Of a DNA stretch of 64,000 bases, positions 12,801 to 24,800 are shown piece after piece. The stretch is taken from positions 1,364,001 through 1,428,000 of the forward strand of contig NC_088179.1 in assembly GCF_028769735.1 (NCBI RefSeq), in the 5' to 3' direction. The notes beneath the pieces were generated by a model, which did no database searches, was not told the DNA's origin, and saw only the letters and a program-made list of their open reading frames with translations. A program made the position numbers and the translations under genes. How positions within the stretch are numbered: position 1 is the stretch's first letter; each line of letters begins with the position of its first letter. The stretch is from Zonotrichia leucophrys gambelii (Eukaryota; Chordata; Aves; Passeriformes; Passerellidae).

Positions 12801-15800
12801 GTGATTTTGTTCCAGCAAAAGTGTTTTGAAAATATTTTCTGATAATATAAAAAGCATTTACTCTTGATTGTTTTGATGATGTTCTTCTGATTTGATTTGG
12901 GTTTTTTAAATAATTTAAAACCCTAACTAATATTCTGTTTTCCTTCTGCTGCATTCTTTCTCAAAGGCTACATCCACTGGACAGACATCCCTGGTGAAAA
13001 TATCAGATGGCTCCATAAAATCAGTGCCTGCCTCATCCCAGCTCTCCAAGCCTGGCACCACTGTGCTGAGGGTGTCAGGAGGTGTCATCACCACAGCTGC
13101 TGCTCCTGCCGTGGCCCTGCCCTCCAATGGGGTGGCCCAGGTGAGGCACAGCACTGCCAGTTCTGGAATGCATTCCTGCCATGACAGCCCCAGGAAGGAT
13201 TTGTCCTTTTCTCCCCTGGAGGTGCTCTCAGCTTGCTGCTGGGGCTGCTGTTCCTGTACCAGGGCTCTGAGCAGCCTGTGGATGCTGCTGGAGGCACAGG
13301 AGCTGGCACTGCCCTGCACCCAGGGCAGCTGTGGCACTGCAGCCTGGCAGGGAGCTGCTCTGGCACACACACAGAACGTTTCCATTCCTAAAGGGAATGC
13401 CCTTGTGAGTGGCTGCAGCCATGGATCCAGGTGATGCAGGCTGCCCACATGGAGGGGAGCTGCGTGGAGAGGGGAGGAGGCAGCCCAGTGTAGAGTGTGG
13501 AGTTCACTCTGAGCCTGTTTATTGCTATAAGCCCTAATCTGTGCTTCCCAAATGGCTCTGGAGAGTTGATGCCATGCTGCCACAGCCTCCATTCTCCATG
13601 TGCCATCATTATCTGGGGGCTTTTGGCTATGAGCTCTAGAATCTCTTGCTTCCTATCAATTGATAGATAAAAATTTGGGTTTGCTACTTCTATTATATTA
13701 CCATGTTCTGGCTTATTTTTAAATCACCTGTGACATGAAAAGGGATTTGTTATCCCTCTCTGCCTCTTACTGCCTTTTATTTGCTTCTCTCTGTCTCTTA
13801 CTTGCCTCTGCAGCAAACAGATAATGCAGCTTCCAGTTCATCATCTGCTGGGGCTCCTGCAGCAAAGGCACCTGGGCAGCAGCACCAGATCTGTGTGAGC
13901 CAGAGCCAGCCAACTTCATCAGCAGTGAATAAATCTGCGAGCTCCAGCGTTGTAAGTGTTGCTTCCCTGATGACTGCAGCAACACCTGTGACAGGAAAAG
14001 CTACAGTATCAGGTATTAAACTCCCTTCACACCTTTCCCAGAGAAAGGTAGAATCCAGGTGTGAGTTCTGTACATGTCTTCACTGTAAATGGAAGAATTT
14101 AGTCACCTGTGTCTGTGAGTGTGTGAAAGTCATGCTTTCTAAAACAACTTACTAGCATAACTTTTGGCTTAGCCAGGGAAATTTCTAATAATTCAGCATC
14201 TTTTGGGCATTGACTGTATCTGATACAAATAACAGCAGAAATTGCCCTTTGGTAGTGGAGAGAGATTTTCGTTTTCATGCCAGGATTTCACTAGAAGATG
14301 CATTTTGCCTGTCAGGAGCAGAATGTGTCACTATCATACCAGCAGTACTGCAGACTTGATTAGTTTGTGAAAGTGAAACTCCACTGTATGCAGAGAATGA
14401 GCAGAATTTGTCTCTGAGGCTTTGCATCTGCTCTTGGGATTGAAAAGGAGAGAGATGTTGATTAGAGGGAACTGAAGCCTTTGAAGTCAAAATTCATTAA
14501 GTACAGTGAACTAGGCTGGATCCGGATCATTCAAGTTCATAAAAATGAGGTAATAAAAATGGAATGCCCTTGTGTGGAGGGGAGTTCTCCTTATTTAGTT
14601 TTATTGTATTTCCATCATCTTGCATGTCAGGGAGGGCAGGTCTGAGACTTATGAGTTAAAATTGGAAATTTTTATTTAGATTAATTTACCTGCTGGCGTG
14701 TTCTGTTCACTTGAAGTGGTTTCTTATGAAATGAAAGCAGAGTAAAAATACAGAAAAGAGAAAATAAGTGACACTGAGCTCATCTGACAGTGTCTTTTTG
14801 AAGCAGCTCTTCTTGTGTCCTCTCTACTCAGACTTAAACTTCTCTTTTCTCATGGGTATATTTTACCCAGAGCTTGAAAATAAACAGCATAGACTGCCAG
14901 GACTGACAGAGTCCTGCAGGAAGCAATTCAGTATTTTTCTCTTTGCAAGGAAAGCAGCCAGGTGGGTTTTTGGAGGAAATAAGCCAAACTAAATAGCTTC
15001 CAGATTAAAACTCCCATTTACATGTGAGAATGCTGTCTGGATTTTGTTTTGGGGATTTTTTATAACCCAAGGCATTGTCTTCATTGTGTAAAACTCTTTC
15101 TTCAAGAATCTCAGAAAGAGCAGTGGATATAAAACAGTTATTTCAATGTAATAACAAAGAAGAACTCAGAACTGTTAAAATTCTGAACATTTGTGTTTTT
15201 AAAGGCAACTTTTTGAGAAGGATTTCAGACTTGCCCTTGATTTGTATCAAGCAGTGTCTCCCACCCACCAGGCTGATAGTGTTTGTTGAAAAGGTCCCTT
15301 TTTAACAGCTTTGCTGTCCTATCCTGCCACATCAGTGTGTCCCACCCAAAGGAATGGGTAGCCCTGGGTGAACCTTCTTGCCTGGAGGTGAAAGCCCAAC
15401 TGACCAGTGCTGGGCATCCTTAAAAACCAAGAAAAATCCAAGACATCTTCACCAGAACTTGCATGTTTAGTACTTGGAAGGCAGCTGTGTTTCACTACTA
15501 CCGCTAATAATAATGTCCACACAAATCATAGTTTTAAAACTGTCATGGTGAAATTAAGAAGTTTATTGTTGTCAATGTTTTAAAATAGAAGCCTGTTAAA
15601 TGTCCACAATCTGAAGAAAACTTAGGTACAGATTGAATACAATTACATGGAAAATAGCCAGTTTACCAGTAGAAAGGATGGACATAGGCCCAAAGCACAG
15701 TGTTAGAGTGCTGGCTGTGGTGCCTTGGGGTGTTACCACAAGGAGATGCCATCTTGTGGAGGAGAGAGCTGGCAGGCAGGTGATGAGCCCTCCTCACCCG

Positions 15801-18800
15801 TGGGACTGTGGCACAGCTTGGAGTCGTGCTGATTTCTCCTGAAATAACTGAGTGCTGCCATTGATAATGCTGTTAATGTCAGAATGTTCTGCTCATTCTT
15901 TTGGCCTTGGCTGAAATCAGGGATTTAGTTCAGTCTCCAGTTTAATGTGCTTCCCAGCCTGATTCTCCATCCCTATGGGTGTGTTCAGTGCGCGTTGCAC
16001 AGAGAACCACAACACTCAGTTCAGGAGTTCCTTTGTCACACCCTTGCACAGCAGCCTTGGGCTTGTCCCATAGCTGGAGCAGGGGGGATTGTGCCCTGCT
16101 GAGTGCAGTGGATGCTGCTGAGCTGGGCTGCAGAGGTGTGAGTGGCACTGGGTCACCTCCTGAGAGCAGCTGTGTGACAACAACAGAGCTGGACTTCACT
16201 GCCTTAGCACAGCCTTCAGCACAAGGGCCGGCCCTGACTAGAGTGGTTTACTCTGCTGAGCCTGCTTCACTTGAAAGGTTTCTCACGTCAACTTTTGCTG
16301 AAGAATCCTTAGGCAATGAGGAGATTTGCTGTACAACTCTCAGAGTGCTGTGCAGCATGTAAGAGTGTGCAGCACCACGGCGTCCGAGCCATCCTTGTGT
16401 CACTGCAAACTCGTCCTGACAGCTCAGCCAACTGTGGCTTGTTAAGAGGGTGGCACTGCTAGGTTACATGCCATCCTGCTTCAAGCAGAAAGGGACAGAA
16501 GTAGCTGGAGATAAACTAACTGGTGTGTTTTATTTAACATTTTGTCTTCCCTTCTTCTTGCAGGGTTGCTAAAAATCCACTCAAATCAGTCTAGTCCACA
16601 GCAGGCTGTTCTGACAGTTCCCAGCCAGCTTAAACAGCTCGGTGTAAACACAGCTTCTGGAGGTGTTCAGACAATACTCATGCCTATGAACAAAGGTAAA
16701 GGGCAGAGGAGGATGACAGATGGTGTTTGAAAATCTCCTTTGACACAGGGTAGCACTTGGTCACTGTTGGCATACATGGTCCATGCAAGTAGAGATAGAA
16801 GAAATTGTAGCAAGGAGTTCACCCCTAAACTTTGTGCTGCAAAAGGAGTGTGTTGCTTCTGAAAATGTTCATTTGTCAAAGTGTATGAATTTTGATTTTT
16901 TTTCTTCTTTGTTGTCTCCCTCCCCCTTTTGTTTTTCTGTTCATCTCCAGTGCTGCAGTCACTTTCTGCCAGCAAAGTTTCAGCAGTTTCAGCAGTCACA
17001 GCAGCAAGTACAGTTGTCCCAAGTCCCTCCACGGCATCCATTGCCAAAGGTAAAAAGGGATTTCTTAGTAAGACAAGTAGTATAAAAAGCTGGTGCTGCT
17101 TTATGCAAGTGGCCTGACTATTAAAGTGGACTCCATGACTGTGGGTTCCTTTATTTCCATTATTAATAGAGTTTGAATCAAATTAAAATGACACCTGGGG
17201 ACTAGGAATTTAACAGTGACTTCCCCCTCAACAAATCCCACAGCAGAGATGAGTATGGAGAAAAATGAGAACGTTCTAGAAAGCTACAAGGAGTACCTTA
17301 AACACTCATTGTTTCAGCCCATATTGGCAGAGCTGCATGGAGCAGCAGGTGTTCAGCCCCAGATGCTGCTGTTCTCAGCCAGGTGCACTGAGGTTGCTTT
17401 CCAGCAGCACCAGCTGCAGACAGCACGTGTGCCTGTGCTCTCAGTGGGGAAGCACAATCACAGAATCCTTCCCAGAATAAAGCATGGGGCAGAGTTGACA
17501 CACTTGAAGTCCAGTCCTGGCACAGCTGTCATGTCTCTCTCCATCCCAGCTGCCTGACCAGACTGCCTGGTGTTTTGGGTTTGGCACATCTCTCACTGCT
17601 TGTGTCTCACCAGAGTTTGTCCCAGACATGGGAAAGTTCACATGTCAGAATCATTGGTGTCTTCAAAAAAGTTGTCACTTTGAAATGTCGCTTCTTGTTA
17701 AAACTTGTATCTTTCTATCCAGCTCTTTGTTTGCAGGTTGGCCAGGCAGTTCAGTTTAGATCAGGCAGTCATATGCAAAAGAGCAGCAATTGATTATGCA
17801 GGTTTTCTGACAAGGGTGAGATGTGAGCATGTGGAGATTTGTGGGGGGAACATGTTCTGGTAGGTCTGTTTCAGCAAAACTGAAAGTCAGATTTGTTCAT
17901 GCTTAGCAATGAGAATGCAAACAATAAATGAAGGGATGTTATGTAAGACCTTTAGTCTCACAAGGCTGTCTGGTACTTTTATCAAGCTGGCTGTACTTTT
18001 TGTCTTAAAATGTGTTCTGTTTCTTTGAAGTTAAGATGGAGCCTGATTCAGCAGGACAAAACTGCAGTTCTGTGGGTACCCAAGAAGGCCAAGCAGCAGT
18101 TAAAACAGAAGAGAGCTCTGAACTTGGGAATTACGTTATCAAGTAATTGTTCATTTCTCTATAAGGATTTCTGATCTTTGAAGTGCTGGGGGAATGGAGA
18201 TGGTTCTAGGGATGTGTGCAGTAGTGTTACTTTGACCTAGAAATACATTATAAAATCTGTCCCATACACTGCTGTATCTGTACTTAATCCTGTTGGGTGG
18301 CATTTGTTTCAGACAGTGTTGCAATGTTTTATTTGTGAATGGATTTGTGTGCATGGTTCATGAAAGGGAAAAAATCATTTGAAGATTTGCAGTTGTTTGG
18401 GGCTTTGTTAAAATCACAAGCTGCTAAAATCCCTTCATCATCCTCTGCTTGTATAAGTCCCCTTGCCATTGTGTGTCCTTAGTGAGGTCACACTGCCCAG
18501 TGGAATGCAGCTCTGAAAAGGGACATCTGGAATAAGTAGAGCTGTCCACCTTCTGGACCCTCAAGTCTTAAGTTCTTATACTTGTGTAATTGCTTAATAT
18601 GAAGGCTGCTTTGCTTCAGAATTAGAATTAAATAATAATGACTGTTTGATCACTGGATGCTGTGAAATCCAGTGCCTTGTTTGTGGTGCTTTTGTAAGTA
18701 CCTGTTAGTGTTTTTTCACCAGAACTCAGACTGCAGAATTTTCTCTGCATATTCCTTGCAGTGTTTTGTAAAGTTTTGTTATCTCAGTGTATCCCTGCAG

Positions 18801-21800
18801 ACACTGCCCTGGTGGAGAGTGTGTGTAAGAGACAGGAATGAATCTTCAGTCACTACACACTGAAAATTATTAGTTATAACTATTGGAAAATACAATTCCT
18901 GCCAGTTTAATTATGGCTGGTTACGTCGAGTCCCAGAAATACAGTTTCCCATGTTTCCTATGGGGACAGCTGCACTAGTTACCCCCCAAAGTAACCTTGC
19001 AGCTTGGGAGATAATGCAGGGATTTTCTCCAAGCCTGTCTTGAGTTTCTTCAGCCTGACAAATGCAGCTTCAGATGTGGACACTTCAGCAAGAGGAAGGG
19101 CTGTTTGAAATACCTTCTGTGGTTTGGGCTGTAACAGTTTATCCTCACATTGCTATTTTTGATGCCCTGGGGCTAAAGATTTTAAACCATGCAGTGATTT
19201 TGAAACCTTTTGCTTCCAACACCAATCTTCACTGTGATTCTTTTTGTCCCTTGCAGCATAGAATATTTGGAGAACGTCCAGCAGCTTTTAACAGCAATAG
19301 TGAAGAAGGTTCCATTAATTGCTGAAAAAAGTAAGCAGTAAATGAAAAGGCTTTGCTCTGTATTGTCAGTGTATCAACAGAATGCCTTGCATACTCCTTA
19401 GCCACAGAAGTTATTAAAGACTGGAATGCAATGAAGCCCTTCTCCTAGAGAGTTCACCCCAGGGGTTGTTCTGAAGGTTCTTAGAATTAGGTTCTTCCAG
19501 TAAAGTCAAATATGTTGTTAGCAGTTAAAATCTTTCATATGGTTTTTTTTTTTCATTAGAAATAGATTGTATTTCTTCACATAATAGTTGCAAGTAGGTC
19601 TTCTTTTTCCCTGGTTTGCCCTTAATGGATTTGCTTTTTTGCTTTTTTCTTTTTTAAATTTAAAACTAAGGTTTCATCAAACTGGCAAATACACTAACAT
19701 AGCTTGACACTGAAATGTGTTTGTTATGGGGGTTTTTGCTTCCTTTTTTAAACATGAGGGGATAATTTGCAGAGAAGCATTTTAATCTCGTGTGGTGCTT
19801 TATTATTTCATTCCTCTTACTCACGGACATACCTGAAAATGTACCAGCTTTCCCTGGTAACTGATGCACTTTGAAGGAGTGGTCCTGCAGTCTGGGTAAA
19901 GCAGAGGCAGCAAAGGAGGAGTGAGAGGCACAGGAAAGCTCTCATCACATGCAACTCTTGTGCTTTTGTCAGGAAATCATCTCACTGTTGTTTCATTTTC
20001 ATGTTGTAATTTGTTTGGGAAAAAAATCCAGTTTTCCAAAAGAAAAGGCAGTAGTAAGGCAGACTTGCAGGTCTACATAATAGAGTTTGGGGGGGGAAGG
20101 AGGCTTAAAAGAGCCCATAGCTACAGGCTGTGTGTGTATGACCAGGAGGGAGGCTGGTTTTGCATTCAGAAATCAGTGTCAGTGTCTCTTGGAGAGAGCA
20201 CAGCATTTGTAAGAGTTGGTTGCAGTCATTGATCCTGTAAGCATGAAATGCATTTCCCTCTTCCTCTTTGATAAATAGCATCAAACCCAGAATGCATCTT
20301 ACTTCCCTTACTGAAAATTTAATGGGGTTTTTATTTTGTGTTTTTGTAGGTGAGGATGTAAGCTCTTTTTGTGCCAGTTCAGTGGAACAGTATTACAGCT
20401 GGAACATTGGGAAGAGGAGGGCAGCTGAGGTAATTCTCTCCTCCAGTGTTTCACAAGCAGTTACTAGGAAAGAAGGATTTCTGAATTGTGGAACTTTCCT
20501 TGTTGTTTTCTGATTTGTTTTCTGAATAAATGTTATTTTAAATGTCAGCATTCCTTACTGCAAGGTGCACTGACTTGTGTTCAGACAGTGATCCAGTTTA
20601 TTGTTCACAGGCTTTCTCAAGCAGAAAGGATGCTGAAGGTCATTTTTCAGTTTATTTATAGTAAGATGGTTTTTGAAGCATTTTAAAGCTATAAATTTTG
20701 TCAGACTGGTAGTACTTTATCCTCATCTCTCCTCTGTGGCATGTCACAGTCAAGGAAATTTTCCCCAACATACTTTATCTATCTTCTTATGGGATTGTGT
20801 CTGCTTTCTGTGGGATGAGAATTGAGGGGTCTGACATAAGCAGTACTAGTGCTGAAATAGATTGTCAGTTCACCAAAGAGAAATATTTCAGTTAACCTGG
20901 ACCTTTTGTATTGTGGTTTCCCTCTATTTCTTCATAACTTTGCTGTCTTGCTGTGGAGTGTTACAGGGAAGATGTTAACACTGAATTAGATCCTCTGCTG
21001 TTTCCAGCTTAAATGATCAAAGAGTTTAACCAAGTTTGAAGGACATGTTTCGCTCTAGTGGATTCTTGCACCATGTCATCTTTGGTGTTACCTGGGAGAT
21101 GAAGCATTTCAAGTCAAGATGAATGTGACTAGGCCTCTCTATATGTTTGTCCCTTATCTTGGGATTTTCTTTGGATGTTAAAGTTTAAATGACCTGTCAG
21201 AAGTTGCTCTGACTCCTGAAAAATCATGTTCCTTTTCTGTTTGCCTTGCAAGCTGGATTCTGGCTGTGGGCTGTAAGCTAACCATAAATGTTGTAGCCAG
21301 TGTGATGAGCTTTCTCTGTGGTTGGTCGCAGTGGCAACGAGCGATGACAGTGAGAAAGATCCTGCAGGAAATCGTGGAGAAGCAGCCCAGGTTTCACAGC
21401 ATCAGCCCCCTGAAAACCAAGCACGTGGTGCAGTGGTGCCGCTGCCACGGCTACACTCCCCCTGACCCCGAGGCCCTGCGCAGCGACGAGGACTCCATCG
21501 AGGACGTGCTGACACAGATAGACAGTGAGCCAGGTGAGTGAGGAGGCTCGGGGAGCTCCTTTCTGCCACACACTGCTCATGGAATGCCTGTGTGCAAGCG
21601 CATCTGGAGAAGGATATTCCTACTTTCCTTATTTTCAATGAGTTCACTCTGGAATAACACAACTTGGAGGTGGTAAGGGCAGGCCTACAAGAGGGGCTGT
21701 CCCTTGTCCCTGTCAGTCCTGATGTTTTTTTGGGCTTCTCTTGGTTTTTATTGTGCTTTGGGGCCCTTGGAGGCTCAGTGTAGATGAATCTCCTGAAAGA

Positions 21801-24800
21801 TCATCCTGGTTCCACAGTGTAATCCTTTATAAGTGGATACACAGAGTAGGCACAGGGAGTAATGACATTTCTGTCCTTGGGTACATTTAGCCTCTGTTAA
21901 GACTTATCGTGCAAACAATGTGAATGAGTTCAGGTACAGAACAAAAAAAAACCAAAGCCTGCAGTGGCAGTGTGGAGCTCAGTGGGGGTTAATTTACCTC
22001 CAAAAGTGAGGTGAATTGGCTGGTGTGAAGCTTCAGGCTTGGTGTTACAGCTGCTGCATTATTCCATTAGCATAGCTCTAGGATCCCCTTAGTTCATTTC
22101 AGTATGTTTTAAAATCACGTCTTTAATTTCATCCATTCTTCACAGCGAGCTCTCCTGTTTCACCTTCAGATAATGCCTTTCCAAAAGCTGCATGTTTTTC
22201 TGTTGTGATCATACAGGGATTTAAGGTATTTCACAGAAGTGTATGAAATTGATTACATGTTGTAAAGTCTGGCCCTGCATTGCAATTGTTGAAGGTTTGG
22301 AAAGAAGACTTACATCCACCTTATAATATTTATGTCTAAATCACTGTGTTTGTGTTTGTCTTTGAAGAGTAGAATCTGTTCACTGCATTGCTTTGCACTG
22401 AAGGTTTGACTGGCCTGTGTCAGTCATGCAGAGAAGAGGTTCCCTTTTGCCATTCCACTGTGAACCTCTCTTCTGATATTTTTCTTAAGAAGCATGATAA
22501 TGCTCATCACAATGTAAAAGATGATTTAGCACTACATGGTGCCTACATGTAAAGGCTCCACTTCTCTAAGCGAGTTGAAGAGCATCAGACTGATTTGCCA
22601 GCTGCCAAAAAGCTTAAAAAGCTTCTGTGAGAATGTTCAGAGACTGACATGAGCCTGGTTTTGTATGAAATGCAGCCTTCTTGATTGGTGTAGGAGCAGA
22701 TGTGGGAGAGAACCATGAGTGTCATGAGGATATAATTAGAAGGCTCTCAATGACTGTTTGCGTTTCTGTTCATCTTTATATTGGGTAGGCACTACAAAAA
22801 TAACTTGCAATTACCTTAATTTCTTACCATATTTTGAGTGTGCATCTGTTTATAAACAGCTTTCTATAACCTATCATGTGTTTAATTGATTGCTTCTATT
22901 TCAGAGTGCCCTTCATCTTACAGCAGTGGTGAGGAGCTGTGCAGAAAACTGGAGGAGCTACAGCAATTTCTGAAACAAGAGCCAGAACATGAAGAGGAAG
23001 TAGATATTCTCAACTTCAGTGAGCCATTAAAAATAAACATTAAGAAAGAACAGGAGGAGAAACAAGAAGAGATGAAGTTCTACATGGCTTCCTTGCCTGC
23101 ATCAGAGTTTGTGAGGGACACTGCTGAGAAGGTAATAAGTGAATCATAAAGCTGATTAGAGCTGTTGTTAAGCTAGTTGTGCTCTTACATTTATTTAGTT
23201 GCATTTCTTTAATCTATATAGGCTTCAGAACTTTTAAATTAAATTTTTTATACATAACCAGGAAAAATTAGACCTTCTGACTCAAAGCACACAGCTGCCA
23301 GTTCTGGCAGGGGAAAGGAAGAATGCCAGCTGGGAGCTCACTTCAGAGTAGCTGTTTTGCAGGGCTTAGTACAGAAAAATCATCTTGAAAGGCTAAAAGC
23401 AAGGATAAATGAGGAATGAGGAGCATTAGCACTGAATTCTTCCTGACCCATCATGCAAAAGATGTGGACTTGTTGCTTGGACCAATGCTGTGTAATAGCA
23501 GTTCCTGAAAAGGGATTCTGGTAAAACTCCACAAACTTCTCTGCTGCTCGGATCCCTTCCTCCTGTTCAGTTCAGTTCAGGAGAGAGGGAGGTTTTCTGT
23601 CATGGCAGCAGGTGAGAGAGAGGAGACTGACCTGACTTGTAGGAAAGAGTGTTTTTTGTTGTACCACAGCAGCAGGAGAGATTTGGAGAAAGAAAGAATC
23701 CCTGTCCCCACCTCAGCTGCTGTACCAAGGCACAAAACCTTGTTCTGCAGTGTCTGGTCTCTTGCTACAGAGGTGACAAAGGCCTGAGCACAGTGAGAGT
23801 GGAACTGAGGGATGAAACACTTTTGATGTGGAACTCCTGTGCCAGGAGTACTGTTTGAAGTGGTTTCAGTGCCCATAGCTGGGTTTAGGAAAGATGATGA
23901 GGAGATGGATTGAAGATATGTCCAGTTTTAAAATGGAGCTTCCATTCTCAATCCAGAGATGACCAGTGCAGCCTGGGTTTTGTGACTTTTAGAGGCATTT
24001 CTACAGGCTATATTAATTTTACCCAGATTTTTTAAAAATTAAGCTGCTTGACAGCTCTGTATGTCTACTGACTTCTCTTTTAACTACCCTTTGTTATAGG
24101 GTTTTTTTTTCTGTTAATCTCATCTAATTCTAGTACAATGTGCATTGGTTTTTTTGATATACTCATTCTTTTTTCTCTCTTGTATTTTACAGATAGGGAT
24201 TTCTTTTCAACCTGCTGAGGTACAAAAGAATGTTTATGCATCTGTGATAGAAGATATGATTTTAAAGGTAAGAAATTACTTCACAGGAAGGGCTTGTCTG
24301 TAATTGTATTAATTCAGCAATTAGAAAGAAAGATGGAATATCTTTATTAATGTTCATTTATCAAATCAAAGTCTGTCATTCTGCATGAATAGATAGATAC
24401 ATAACTGCCCAAAGAGGGTTATACACTTTTGTGAGGGTTGGCTTGGACACAGAATAGTGATTTGCAGATTCTCACCACAACAAAGATACTGACTCATTCT
24501 GTGATTTTGAAAGTACCCTTTGCTTTGTCCTTCCCTTCAGAACTGGGGGGGATCTTTCAGATTGTGTAAGACTTGGCTGTTTTATACAAGGTTATCTATA
24601 TTTTCCTGAATACTCCTCAGTTACTTTGCCCAGGTTGTCTCTGCCGGGAGACTGCTGGATTCTTGTGGAGAGTAACAGTTCTGCCATGTGTGAGAAACCA
24701 TTTCTCCATCATAATCACTTCTGGAAAAACAGAGAAATGGTTTTGCACTAAAATTTGAACAGCAGGGATCTGAGTTCTTAGGTTTGGGCTGAAGGCTAAT

